A stretch of 64,000 bases of DNA, taken from positions 62,001 to 126,000 of the forward strand of contig JANQAB010000010.1 of the NCBI GenBank assembly GCA_024707265.1, written 5' to 3'. Below, one piece after another: positions 21,920 to 33,344 of this stretch. Position 1 is the first letter of the stretch. Every line of letters starts with the position of its first letter. The stretch comes from Sporocytophaga sp. Lineage in GTDB: Bacteria > Bacteroidota > Bacteroidia > Cytophagales > Cytophagaceae. The notes beneath the pieces are model-generated. The model had not been told where the DNA came from and searched no databases. It saw only the letters and a program-made list of their open reading frames with translations. The position numbers and the translations under genes are program-made.

Positions 21920-22801
21920 ATGACGCGAATATTCCTTTATATCATTTTTATTTTGTCCGTGTCTTCGTTTCTGTCTGGGTGTATCCGGACATTAGACGAA
22001 AAAGATATGCCCAAAATTGAACCTAAGCTTGTCATTGGAGGATATATTTCGCCTCAGGATACAGTAGTTAAAATATTTGTAGGACAATCAGTTCCGATAT
22101 ACCAGAGTGGTAAGAGATTCAATGACAATCCTGTGAAAGACGCAACTGTATTATTGTCCGGCAACGGTGTTTCTACTTCACTTCTTTATGATGAAAAGTT
22201 ATCATCCTATACAGTTCCTGCTTCTCAATATCCGATAATTGCAGGAGCCACTTATCATCTCACAGTTTCAACTCCTGCAGGTCTATATGCTGAAGCAGAA
22301 ACCACTGTTCCACAAGACGTCAATTCGAGTCTTACATTTAGTTTGGATACTATAGAAACTTTAAGTACATACGGTTATTCAGGCAAGAGTCTTCAGGTAT
22401 CTGTGTGGTGGGATGATATACCCAATCAGGACAACTATTATAGAATCTATGGAGAGATAGGGGTTTTACATGATTCCTCTTATTATCAATTTCCCCTTTA
22501 TAATAACCATGATGTTTTGCAGTTTGATACGAAAACTATTGTGATTAAAGATATCGGTTATGGAAACGGCAAAATGGGGCCTATCAAAGCAGATACTCCT
22601 TTGGAAAAAAGACAATTCAGTGATCTTAATCTCAGTTTGCTGAATACAGATAGAAATTACTATGAATTTTGTAAAAGCTATGATTCGAATTACCAGGATA
22701 ATTTTTTCTCTGAACCTCAGAATATTTATTCCAATGTTAAAGGCGGATTAGGGGTATTTGCTTCATTTCAGATCTACGAAATAAAATCAACTTTTGAATA
22801 A
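21920..22801 (+). CDS. DUF4249 outer-membrane lipoprotein
   Basis: 293 aa. It has a lipoprotein signal with lipobox LSGC (Cys ~21) followed by the family start 'PKLVIGGYISPQDTVVKIFVG'. DUF4249 proteins are beta-rich surface lipoproteins usually encoded after a TonB receptor, and are thought to help it bind its ligand (family knowledge; no function proven here). It is 6 bp downstream of the receptor. Its last ~95 codons are duplicated as a broken copy at 32920-33264, on the far side of the polyketide cluster. Confidence 0.85.
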   Translation: MTRIFLYIIFILSVSSFLSGCIRTLDEKDMPKIEPKLVIGGYISPQDTVVKIFVGQSVPIYQSGKRFNDNPVKDATVLLSGNGVSTSLLYDEKLSSYTVPASQYPIIAGATYHLTVSTPAGLYAEAETTVPQDVNSSLTFSLDTIETLSTYGYSGKSLQVSVWWDDIPNQDNYYRIYGEIGVLHDSSYYQFPLYNNHDVLQFDTKTIVIKDIGYGNGKMGPIKADTPLEKRQFSDLNLSLLNTDRNYYEFCKSYDSNYQDNFFSEPQNIYSNVKGGLGVFASFQIYEIKSTFE

Positions 22802-23551
22802 AGTTTAAGTAGTAAGTAATAAATTTTAAGAAATTATTCCGGGAAAGTAAAGTTACTTTTGTAATCAAAGTTGTTACCTGAAATTTTACAATAATTTTCC
22901 TGTTTGAGAAAATTCTTTCTTTTTATAGTTTACCAAAATAACCCTAGGTTTCCTTATTATATAAAGCACATCCACCCACCTTCACCTCTTCTATATCATC
23001 AAGTAATTTACAAATGTAAACTCTATTCTTCGAATCAGAGAAATGGATATAAGCCTTATTGACAACGTAGACATTATAATTAAGGTATCATCCCCATCTG
23101 CATTTTATAACCTTATAAAGAATAGGGGCATAGTTCATTTTCCGTCTTCGATTAAAGTTTTTTTATTTCCTATTCAGTTCTGTAAAGATGGTTAGGAAAC
23201 ATTTCCAAAAGATTTTTTAACTAAAACTTTTAAGTCATCTCCCTTTCTTCAATGATAAAACACTAATCAACAATACTTTAACAGTTCCTCCGAAAAGAAA
23301 CAACCTACTGGAAAAGTTATCACAGACAGAATTTATTTATAAAAAATAATAAGACTTTCTAGGATGTAATTAAAAGCTTGATATATTTACAAAAAACCAC
23401 GACAAACACCCCGCCAGGTACGATTAACATATTATAAAGTACGACTAGCTTATCAAGAACAATGATATATGTCATTATTTTTAAAAAATAGCAGTTGTTT
23501 TTGGGTTCGATTCATAAGTATTTATTTATCAATGACTTTTAAATATATTTT
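22802..23551. other. Intergenic upstream of the polyketide synthase
   Basis: 750 bp, AT-rich, with no gene. It holds the operator-like palindrome at 23007-23020. I found no clear terminator for the DUF4249 gene. The string GGGTTCGATTC near 23500 resembles a tRNA T-loop but has no pairing stem. Confidence 0.5.
23007..23020. promoter_or_regulatory. Palindromic operator-like site, copy 2
   Basis: A second exact TTTACA-AA-TGTAAA site, ~530 bp upstream of the polyketide synthase start, sharing flanks with copy 1 at 19264. It may tie expression of the synthase to that of the receptor pair. Confidence 0.45.
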
Positions 23552-26500
23552 ATGACTACTAATGGTAAAAAAGAACCGATTGCGATCACTGGTATAGGTT
23601 GTCGCTTCCCTGGCAATATTACAAATACAAAGGCTTTCTGGGAATTCCTTAAAAAAGGAGGGGATGCTATTGTAGATATTCCGCAAGAAAGATGGGATGT
23701 TCAATCTTTTTATGATCCGAATCCCAATAAAGCGGGAAAAATAAAAGCAAAAAAAGGAGGTTTTCTTAACAACATCGACCGGTTCGATGCACACTTCTTT
23801 AATATATTTCCTAATGAAGCACAGCGCATAGATCCCCAGCAACGATTGCTCCTTGAGGTCAGTTACGAAGCGATGGAAGATGCTGGTATTCCTTTGGAAA
23901 ATATTTCAGGTTCACGTACCGGCGTATATATGGGTGTATTTATGAATGATTACTGGGATATCCAGGCTTCTACTGCCCAGCGCGATCACATCAGCCCGCA
24001 TGTACCAATGGGCGTTTCTTTAACAGCAATTGCCAACAGGCTTTCTTATGTATTCAACCTGAAAGGCCCAAGCATGACAGTAGATACAGCTTGTTCCTCT
24101 TCACTGGTATGTGTGCACCTTGCCTGTCAGAGTATATGGAATGGAGAAAGCGATCAGGCACTTGCCGGAGGAGTAAATCTGATCATACGTCCGGAATCTT
24201 CCATCATGATGTCGAAAGGAAATTTTCTTTCTCCGGATGGATACTGTAAATCCTTCGACAGCCGGGCAAACGGATATGTACGCAGTGAAGGATCGGGTGT
24301 GATCGTATTAAAACCTTTGTCCAGAGCATTGGCAGATGGTGATCAGATCTATTCAGTGATCAGAGGATCGGCGGTGAATTCCGACGGCCACACAGAAGAT
24401 GGATTCACAGTGCCAAGTGTATCTGCACAAGTGGAAATGCTGCAAACAGCGTATGGCAATGCTGGTGTAGATCCCGCAAAAATAGTGTATGTAGAGGCAC
24501 ACGGTACCGGTACACCGGTAGGTGATCCGATTGAAACCAATGCCTTCGGACAAGTGATAGGAAAAGATCGCAGTCCGGACGATCCCTGTGTGATGGGGTC
24601 TGTAAAAAGTAATATAGGTCACCTGGAAGCAGCTGCCGGAATAGCAGGTTTAATCAAGCTGACACTGATTCTGAAGAACCGTCAGATCCCGCCTAATCTT
24701 CATTTTCAGAAACCCAATCCCAAAATCCCATTTGATCAGTATCGTCTGAGGGTACCGGTGTCGTTGGAAACAATAGAAAAAGAGGGGTCGTTGCTCGGTG
24801 GCGTAAACTCCTTCGGAGCCGGCGGTACGAATGCGCATATCATTCTTGAATCGTACGATTCTGCTGCAGAAGTAAAAAAAGAATCTTTACCAGCAGAAAA
24901 GGAACCTGCATATCTCTTTATGCTTTCAGGAAAAACCAAAGAGGCTCTGATTGCCAATATACAAGTATATATACCTTATCTGCAAAGTACCTCAGATTCA
25001 TTTAAAGATATTTGTTATACAAGTGTTTTAAGAAAAACAGCACTTGAACATAAAGTCACTATCACTGCAAGGTCTAAAGAAGAAGTCATTTCATGTCTGG
25101 AGGCCTTTCTGAAAGAGGAAACCAGACCGGCGATGGTTTACCGGCAAATTGAAAAAGGAAAAAGAGCAAAACCCAAAATCGGTTTTGTGTATTCAGGTCA
25201 GGGCCCCCAATGGTACGCAATGGGCCAGGAGCTTCTTGTACGTTCTGAAGTATTCAGAAATGTGGTGCTTGAGATAGAAGCCCTTTTCAAAAAACTCTCC
25301 GGATGGTCGCTTCTTGAAGAGATGAGCAAAGACGAAGCTGCTTCAAGCATAAGTGATACCAGAATTGCTCAGCCTGCTATAATGGCCGTCCAGATAGGAC
25401 TTACGGAAGTATGGAAATCATGGGGCGTGGAAGCTGATGGATATGTTGGGCATTCTATCGGAGAAGTGGCTGCTGCCTATTCATCCGGAGCACTAACGCT
25501 CGGGCAGGCTGTAGAAGTGATCTACCACAGAAGCCGTGGACAGAACAAGGCTACGGATAAAGGACAAATGCTTGCAGTAGGTCTTTCTCATAAGGAGGCA
25601 TTAAAAGCAATTGCAGGCCATGAGGCCACTGTATCTATTGCTGCAGTTAACGGACCTAATATGGTAACATTGGCAGGGGATGCCGAGCCACTGGAGATCA
25701 TCGATGGACAGCTTCTGAAGAAAGATATTTTTACCCGGTACCTGAAAGTCAACGTTCCTTTCCACAGTCATCATATGGAACCACTCAGGGAAGAACTGAT
25801 CGGTTCGCTGCTTCATTTACAACCGAAGAAGGCAGAAAAGCCATTGTACTCTACCGTCAGTGGAAAACTGGAAAACGGAGAGCATCTCGTAAGTGAATAT
25901 TGGTACCGCAATGTCCGGGAAACGGTATTCTTCAGTGATGCCATACAGCAAATGATCGGGGACGGATACGATCTGTTTGTGGAAATAGCACCTCACCCGA
26001 TCCTATCCGTGGGAGTAAATGAATTATTCTCACTGAACAAGATCAAGCAAGGACTGATTGTTCCTTCACTCCGCAGAGGTTCTGACGAAGAACTGACCAT
26101 GCAATATTCACTTGCTCTTCTTCACAATCAAGGGTATAAGGTAGACTGGGAAAAATTCTTTGGAAAAGAAAAACGATTTATTAAAATGCCATCTTATCAG
26201 TGGCAGCATCAGTCATACTGGTTCGAAACAGAAGAACATCGCCGCAAACGCTCAGGAAACAAAGCGTTTACCTTTATTGAGCAAAAGAAAAAATCCGCAG
26301 TCGGAGATGCTCACGAGATCTGGGACCTTGCATTGAATAAATCCACACACCTGTTTCTTGAAGATCATAAAGTTGAAGGAACAATTGTATTTCCGGGTAC
26401 AGGCCACCTTGAGGCAGCGCTGGAAGTAGGAAAAAGCAGTCAGGAAAACTTTTCTTATCTGGCTGATATTTCTCTGGAAGCCGCGCTATTTCTGCCGGAG

Positions 26501-29500
26501 GAAGGTGAAGCTCCGGAAGTAAGACTGGAAATTACAAATGACGAAGGAAACTATACCATTTGCAGTCGTCCGAAATACAGTGACGATAGTTCCTGGATCC
26601 GCCATTCGAAAGGCAGGATCGTATCGGGAGAAACAACAACCCCAAAAACTTTTTCTCTAGCCAAAGTACGGGAACGTATGAAAGAAGTGATTTCCATTCC
26701 AGATTTTTACATGGAGCTAAAAGAGGGTGGATTGAATTATGGTGAATCCTTCCGTTGTGCACAAAAGATCTGGACCGCTCCTGATGAAGTATTGAGTGCA
26801 TTAAGCCTTCCCGAATCTTTGACCTACGAAGCACCTTCTTTCTTCTTCCATCCTGCACTGCTGGATGCATGTCTTCACACCTTGTTTGCTTCAAGAAAAA
26901 GTACGGCAGATGAAGAGCGTGGAATCTATCTTCCGGTGCACATTGAAGAATATCGTTTCTATCAAAAGCCAGGCAAACATGTATGGACCTATATTGATGT
27001 TACCGAAGCAAGTGCCGAATACCTGAGAGGAAATTACATTATCCTCAATGAAGACGAATCGGTGGTAGCTGAGATACGAGGGCTGAGTTGCAAATATATT
27101 GAGGGTTCCAGATCGGAACAGAAGAATGATCTTTACAAGGGAATGTACGAGTACGACTGGGAACTTTATAATTTTTTCTCCGGAAGAGCTTTCTTCTGTG
27201 CCAGACAAAGAAACCTATTTGATCTTCGCTGACAATCATGGAAAGTATAAACATACCGAAGCGCTCCTGAGACAAAGAGGGATGAATGTTTTTCTCGTGA
27301 GAAAAGACGAACACTTTGGCAATGGAATCTCTTCTGAACTTCGTGCAAATCCATTAATTTCGGAAGACCTCGAAAGCGTTTTTTCATATCTGCAGAATAA
27401 CAGGATCAGTTATGAAAAAATAATAAGCTTCTGGTGCCTGGACTTTGAAACCAAAGAGGAACTTTCCTCTTCTCATCTGAAGCTCCAACAAGAGCAGCTT
27501 ACAGCTTCCACCTTGAACCTGCTGAAAGCAGTAACGGCTCTGCAAGTAGAACCAAAGGTATACCTGCTTACCCAACATACTGAGATCGTAGAAGAACAAG
27601 ATCGCATGGAAGTAAGTCAGGCAGCGCTTTATGGGTTGGGGCGTGTGATGATCAATGAATTTCCTTTCATTCCCATCACCATGATCAACCTGAGTGACTG
27701 TCCTGAAAGTATGGAGTGGGAAACGCTTGATAAGCTCTTAACTGTATATCAGAAAAAGCATAACCCCGAGATTGCGATTCGTAAGAATAAGATCTATCAG
27801 CGGAAATTAAAACCGGTACTGGAAGCAGAAGCGGAAGAAAAGTTTGCCGTATCTCTTCCTGCTCAAGGTACAGCTTTCCGTGCAACAGTGGAAGAATATG
27901 GCATAATAGATAATATCCGGTTTAGAAAATTCAAAAGGAGTAAACCGGTTGACAATGAAGTAGAGATCGAAGTCCGTGCTGCCGGATTGAATTTTAAAGA
28001 TATCATGAATGTAATGGGCTTGCTGAGCGATGAAGCGACAGAAGGCGGAGTAGCAGGGAAGCAGCTTGGTCTGGAATGTGCAGGTATCGTTAGTTCAGTA
28101 GGTCCGGAGGTGAAAGGTTTTAAAGTGGGCGATGCTGTAATGGCGTGGGCGTCTGAATCATTTTCCGGATACACACTCACAAGAGAAAGTTGCGTGATTC
28201 ATAAACCGGAAGAACTGTCTTTTACGGAAGCCGCAGCTGTTACGGTAACCTACCTGACCGCTCATTATTCCTTAAACTACCTGGGCAGGTTGGCAGAAGG
28301 AGAGAGGGTCCTTATTCATTCCGCTACAGGCGGTGTTGGATTGTCTGCGATTCAGCTAGCAAAACTACAGGGAGCAGAAATTTTCGCCACAGCTGGTACG
28401 GAAGAAAAACGTCACCTGCTTCGCAGTATGGGCATCCGATATGTATATGATTCGAAAAGTCTTCGGTTTGCAGAAGAAATTTTAAAAGATACGGATGGAA
28501 AAGGCGTAGATATAGTGCTGAATTCTCTTTCCGGAAAGGCGATCAGTCAAAGCATCAAATGTATGGCACCTTTCGGAAGGTTTATAGAGATCGGTAAGGC
28601 AGACATCTATCGCGATGCAAAATTAGCATTGAAACGATTTGGCAATAACCTCTCTTTTCATGCTGTAGACCTTGACAGACTTATGTTACAGAAACCTGTT
28701 CTCGGTAAAAAATTATTCACCGAGATCGGAACACTTTTGAAAAACGGCTCGATAAAACCGGAGCATGTCCACAGTTATCCTATCCAGCAATTACCGGAGG
28801 CATTGAAGCAGCTCAGCAAAGGTACACATGTTGGCAAGCTTGTGGTTTCAACTAACAACATGCCTGTTAAGGTTTATCCTGAAAAGAAATTATTTCTGGA
28901 TGGAGAAGCCACTTATCTTGTAACAGGAGGTGCGAGCGGTTTTGGTCTGGAGCTGGCATACTGGCTTACTACGAAAGGAGCCCGTTATCTTGTTCTGGTG
29001 AGCAGAAGCGGATGCAAAACCGATTACGACCGGCAAACGGTGGAAGCTATGAAACAAAAAGGTGTGAACGTAGTGCTGATCAATACTGATATCTCCAATT
29101 ACGAAGAGGTTCAGGAAATCATGAAAAAGATCAGACAGGGCATGCCTGTATTGAAAGGAATCATACACAGTGCTGCCGTGCTTCGTGATGCTACCTTTAA
29201 AAATATGGATAAAGAACGCTTTGATAGCGTATACATGCCGAAGGTAATGGGAGCCTGGAATTTCCACCTCGCAACCGAAGGACTTCCGATAGACTTTTTC
29301 CTGATGCTGTCTTCGATCTCATCTATCTTCGGATTGCCGGGACAATCCAACTATTCTGCTGCGAATAATTTCCTCGACAAGCTAGCGCTATATCGCCGAC
29401 AGCATGGACTAGCTGCCTGTGCGGTTAACCTTGGGGTGTTGGGAATGTATGCCGGAATGTCTAAAGAAGGAGAACATGTATTGAAGGTATTGGAAAGCCA

Positions 29501-30799
29501 GGGATGGTTCCCTTTAAGTCTGAAACAAGTTACAGATAAAATACAGAATATCCTGATCCAGCAACCTGCCTATCGAATGGCTGCAAACCTTGACTGGAAA
29601 CGGTTCAAAGATTTCTTTGGCCATTTACAGAACGATCCCCGTTTTGAAGAGATCATCAAAGCAGAGTCAGGAACAAAAGGGGGCGGGGCAAGGGAAATGC
29701 TGGCCTTGTAGACCAGCTTATGGGAATGGAAGGCTCCGAACAGCAGCTATTCCTTCAGGAAAAAATCAAAGAGGCACTGGCAAAAATTCTGGGAACTTCC
29801 GCAGATGGTATCGACACCGCTGTTTCTGTTTCAAAGATCGGACTCGATTCCCTGATGCTGAATCAGCTCCGTAACTGGATTCAGCAGAAACTGGAGGTCA
29901 ATTTTCCATTGATGAAGATTGCGAAAGGGCCAAGCATCATAGAACTTTCCGGACAATTGCTTACAGAAATGAATAAAGTTTCCCTTTCTTCGAATGCTTC
30001 AGATCAAGATCTTTCAGGGATCGGAGCGGAAGAAGATATTGAAGTGGTAAATGACTGGTTGGTCAAAAAGAAAAACATTCATGAAGCAACAATCAGTACA
30101 CGGATTTTCTGCATACATCCTGTAGGAGCAGGAGCTTCTATGTTCAGCCACTTCTTATACAACGCTCCAACTAACACGGAGATAATGGCGTTTCAGCTTC
30201 CGGGCCGGGAAAACAGGATCAGTGAAGAATATTTCGAAGATGTTCCTTTGCTAATCGAACAAATGGCTCAGGCAATAAAACCATATCTGGATGTCCCTTT
30301 CATTGTGATGGGACATAGTTTCGGTGGCATCCTGGGTTATGAATTGATACGTTACCTGAAAGCTAATTTCGGACAGAATCCTTTACGCTTGTTTATTTCA
30401 GGTACGATCGCACCTCAACTTACAAAAAAATGGAAGGAGCGGGATGTGATCAGTCAGACTGCAGTCTTCGCCAATTCGGAAGAACGGTTGCTTGCCCTGA
30501 TGAGCTATATCGATGATGTAGAGTTCCTGAAAAAAATACTGCCTGTGATGCGAAAAGACATGCCTTTAATTATGAACTATCAGTATCATGAAAATGGAAA
30601 ACTGGATATTCCGATCACGGCATATGCAGCGGATAAAGACGAGGTAGTGCATGCACATGAAGTAGCTTGCTGGCAAGAACAGACCACTGCAGAGTTCGAA
30701 CTGGAAGTGGTACCTGGAGATCATTGGTTTCTGAGCAGGAACAAAGATCAGATTCTTGCAAAGCTTTCCGAAGTCGTAAACAAGGAGCTTGTGGAATAA
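23552..30799 (+). CDS. Single-module fully reducing type I polyketide synthase, KS-AT-DH-ER-KR-ACP-TE
   Basis: About 2415 aa after repair of two frame breaks: an extra T in T6 at 27172-27177, and one base missing in the G-runs at 29679-29694. In fused numbering the domains are: KS ~6-430 (active Cys ~181 in DTACSSSL, plus EAHGTGTPVGDP and KSNIGHLEAAAG); AT ~545-840 (GHSIGE, Ser ~635; VPFHSHH carries the Phe of malonyl-type ATs); DH ~905-1180 (HKVEGTIVFPG, His ~938; second site LLDACLH); a non-catalytic linker; ER ~1455-1775 (NADPH loop SATGGVGLSAIQLA); KR ~1785-1990 (TGGASGFGLE; Tyr ~1933 in NYSAANNF); ACP ~2065-2135 (IGLDSLML, Ser ~2099); TE ~2175-2410 (GHSFGG, Ser ~2255). The set predicts an iterative enzyme that builds a saturated acyl chain from malonyl units and releases it by TE. 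A PPTase-like gene follows. The product is unknown; a specialised fatty acid or lipid is the simplest inference. Confidence 0.93.
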
Positions 30800-30810
30800 G
30801 GTAAATGATC

Positions 30811-30846
30811 TAAACGAGGCAGTAAGCATATTGCCTTGTTTTTTAA
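30811..30846 (+). terminator. Hairpin terminator after the polyketide synthase
   Basis: AACGAGGCA (30813-30821) pairs with TGCCTTGTT (30832-30840), with one G-T wobble and a 10-base loop, and runs straight into a T-rich tail. It lies between the synthase and the PPTase-like gene, so the latter may be expressed by read-through or its own promoter. Confidence 0.6.
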
Positions 30847-30862
30847 TTTTTGTCGAAACGAG

Positions 30863-31463
30863 ATGTTTGATATTGCCGTAGAAAAAGAAGGTCCTCTTCA
30901 TTTATTTGATCTTACGCTGAAAGGTGAAAGCATAGTCTACAATGGAATTTTGGGGATTACAGACATAGCATACGAAATGTTGAAAGCAAAAGAAGACAGC
31001 ATTCTGGTTCAGAAAGAACGTAATCATTTAAAGTCATTGAACAATGATCAACAGAGAGCAATGTATCTGCGAGGCAGATTTGTTTGTAAAATGTCGGTAG
31101 CTAATTATATCTGTGTAAAAGATTTGCTTTCTATAAAAATCCGGTACGGAGTTTTTAATCAGCCATTGCTGGATGCACCGATCAGTGTGAGTATTTCACA
31201 TAGCAAAGATTTTGCTGCTTGTATAGTTTTTCCGGACGAACTCCCGATGAGACTTGATCTTGAAATGATCCACCGTAATGCAGAGGAGCTGATCGGATCA
31301 CAGCAGACAGGAGAGGAAATTTGATATTTCCTACTTCAAAAATTTTATTCAGTATAAATTGATCACTTATACGATTAAAGATAAAATGATAAGTCTGGTA
31401 TTGCCAGCCGCAACGCATCTTAACCTTACTAAAACAAATCCTATAAACAACCAACTAATATAA
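30863..31463 (+). CDS. 4'-phosphopantetheinyl-transferase-like protein, C-terminus doubtful
   Basis: The start is taken at ATG 30863 rather than 30836, because the earlier codons overlap the terminator and look non-conserved. 'SISHSKDFAACIVF' followed by 'LDLEMIHRNAEEL' matches the Sfp-type order (SxSHSxxxA, then the magnesium-binding D-x-E). The frame stops at 31324, before the expected W..KEA magnesium/CoA motif. A shift after the AAA at ~31317 continues to 31463 (KFDISYFKNFIQYK...), but that tail also lacks a clear KEA. It therefore either has a diverged C-half or is a decayed gene. Its place next to the synthase fits a role in loading the 4'-phosphopantetheine arm onto ACP Ser ~2099. Function is inference. 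Confidence 0.5.
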
Positions 31464-31466
31464 TTT

Positions 31467-32853
31467 ATGAGTACAATTGACAAAGTTTTATACGCAGGAC
31501 TTCATGGGGATATACCCGACTTTCTGAAGCGAAGAGTGTATCCGACCAATCTGATCTGCCTTTTATTGCTGTTTGGCATTGCATTGCCCTTTACGATTAT
31601 TTCTATTTTTTATTTTAGTTATCTGGCTCTATTTCCCGCCGTTGGGATGGTCGTCTGTCTAGGAGTGATAATTCTAAACGTGAACGGAGGGATCTATTAT
31701 TCCCGGTTCATTGTATCATTGCTGCCAATTTTACTGGGTGCCATTTATAACGCCTATCTGAGCAACGATGGAGAGCAGCCCTTGCCGGCACTCTACCTTA
31801 TCGAACTCAGTTTTACAATGATTCCCTTTGTGATCTATGATTTACGTGAGAGAGCAGCCCTTGTCAGCCTTTCACTTATATGTGCTTTGATTATTATTAC
31901 TTTTCCTATTACCAACGGATGGTTTGTATCGGATATTGACAGTACAGTATTACGAACAGGATGGTTGTCTACGCTGACCATTGTTTTATCCATTATTTGT
32001 GCCTTGGGCTGTATCTGGGGATTAGCAATGCTGAATAAAAAAGCAGAAAATGAAAGTGAAGAACTGATTATGGAAATGAATAGAAAGAATAAAATTCTGG
32101 AGGAAAGCGAAGCAGCTATGAGAGAGAATCTGAAAAAAATTGAAGCTGTACAGTTGCTTGAAAAGAACCGGAACTGGATCACAGAAGGGGTCGCCATGAT
32201 CCTTGGAATTCTGAGGACCGCTGATTCGGGGCAGATATATGATAAACTCATTGCAGGTATTGTAAAGTACATGAAAGCGAATCAGGCAGGGTTGTATGTG
32301 ATAGATAAAGGAGAGAATAGTAATAAGATAAAGCTGGCTTCCTGTTATGCCTATGAACGCAAAAAGTTTCTTGAGCAGGAATTTATCCCCATTGAAGCAG
32401 GACTCCTGGGACAGACTTATCTGGAGGGAAAATACATTTACCTGACCGATATTCCTGAAAACTACATGAGGATCACGTCAGGTCTGGGCGGGCATACACC
32501 AAAGGCATTAATGATCATGCCATTGGCTGTAAATGATATAATAGAAGGAATCATTGAAATAGCTTTTTTCCATGAGCTGGAGTCTCATGAAATAGAGTTC
32601 TTGTCGAAAGCCGGAGAAGGAATTGCGTCCTTTATTCATACGAACCGGATCAATGAGAAAACAGCATTTCTGCTTCAGCAGACGATGCATCAGGCCGAAG
32701 ACATGCGTGCACAGGAAGAAGAATTGCGTCAGAACCTGGAAGAAATGGAAGCAATCCACGAAGAAAACAGCAGAAAAAGAAGCCGAATACCTGCGTCAGA
32801 TCCAGGAACTGAAGAGAAACATTGAACAACAGACAGCCAAAGCTGGAATTTAG
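31467..32853 (+). CDS. Membrane-bound GAF-domain sensor without a kinase domain
   Basis: About 461 aa. The N-terminal ~190 aa hold about six membrane segments ('LICLLLLFGIALPFTIISIF', 'FIVSLLPILLGAIY' and others). A coiled coil (~195-235) and a GAF domain (~245-395, 'YDKLIAGIVKYMKANQAGLYVID') follow, and then a second Glu/Lys-rich coiled coil. The uncorrected frame ends at 32825; adding one A in the A4 at 32764-32767 restores the heptad pattern (EKEAEYLRQIQELKRNIEQQ) to a stop at 32853. This design recalls Bacteroidetes sensor proteins that normally carry a histidine kinase or PP2C phosphatase after the second coil; none is present here. It lies 4 bp after the PPTase-like gene. Role unknown. 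Confidence 0.75.
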
Positions 32854-32919
32854 TGTTGAAATATAGTTATTGAGTGCAGTTGGTTACGGGTTTGGCCCTG
32901 CAATTTTTTAAAGGTATCA

Positions 32920-33264
32920 GTATGGGAATATTTAATTCACATAGCTGATACCAAATCATTTTCTATAACCATTCTGAGTTACATTTTGATACGAAAACTA
33001 TTGTGATTAAAGATATCGGTTATGGAAACGGTAAAATCGGACCTTTCAAAGCAGATTCTCCATTGGAAAAAAAACAATTCAGTGACCTTAACCTCAGCCT
33101 GCTGAATACAGATAGAAATTACTATGAATTTTATAAAAGCTATGATTCGAATTACCAGGATAATTTTTTTTCTCTGAACCTCAGAATATCTATACGAATA
33201 TAAAAGGAGGGCTAGGTGTATTTGCTTCTTACCAGATGCATAATATAAAGGCAATGCTGAAGTA
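32920..33264 (+). pseudogene. Relic of a second DUF4249 gene (3' end only)
   Basis: From 'FDTKTIVIKDIGYGNGK' at 32985 to the stop at 33264 the sequence is a near copy of 22530-22801 (IKADTPLEK versus FKADSPLEK; SLLNTDRNYYEF identical). Weaker similarity starts near 32920. It has no start codon, an in-frame stop in the upstream part, and a T8 run at 33164-33171 where the intact copy has T6, which breaks the frame before 'GGLGVFAS'. It is too diverged to be a very recent duplicate. Confidence 0.85.
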
Positions 33265-33344
33265 AACCTTAACTTTTAAAGTTTCAATGCTCCAGGAAAT
33301 ATATACATGATCTAAAACTCCTGGAGCCTTTGAAGAAACTTTTC

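Noticed and set aside
23490-23515. tRNA-like T-loop GGGTTCGATTC
   Set aside because: The flanking bases do not pair as a T-stem and no acceptor or anticodon arm can be drawn.
27099-29711. Separate second and third PKS proteins
   Set aside because: The junctions lie in T and G runs within continuous domain order; one base restores one frame, so I treat it as a single gene.
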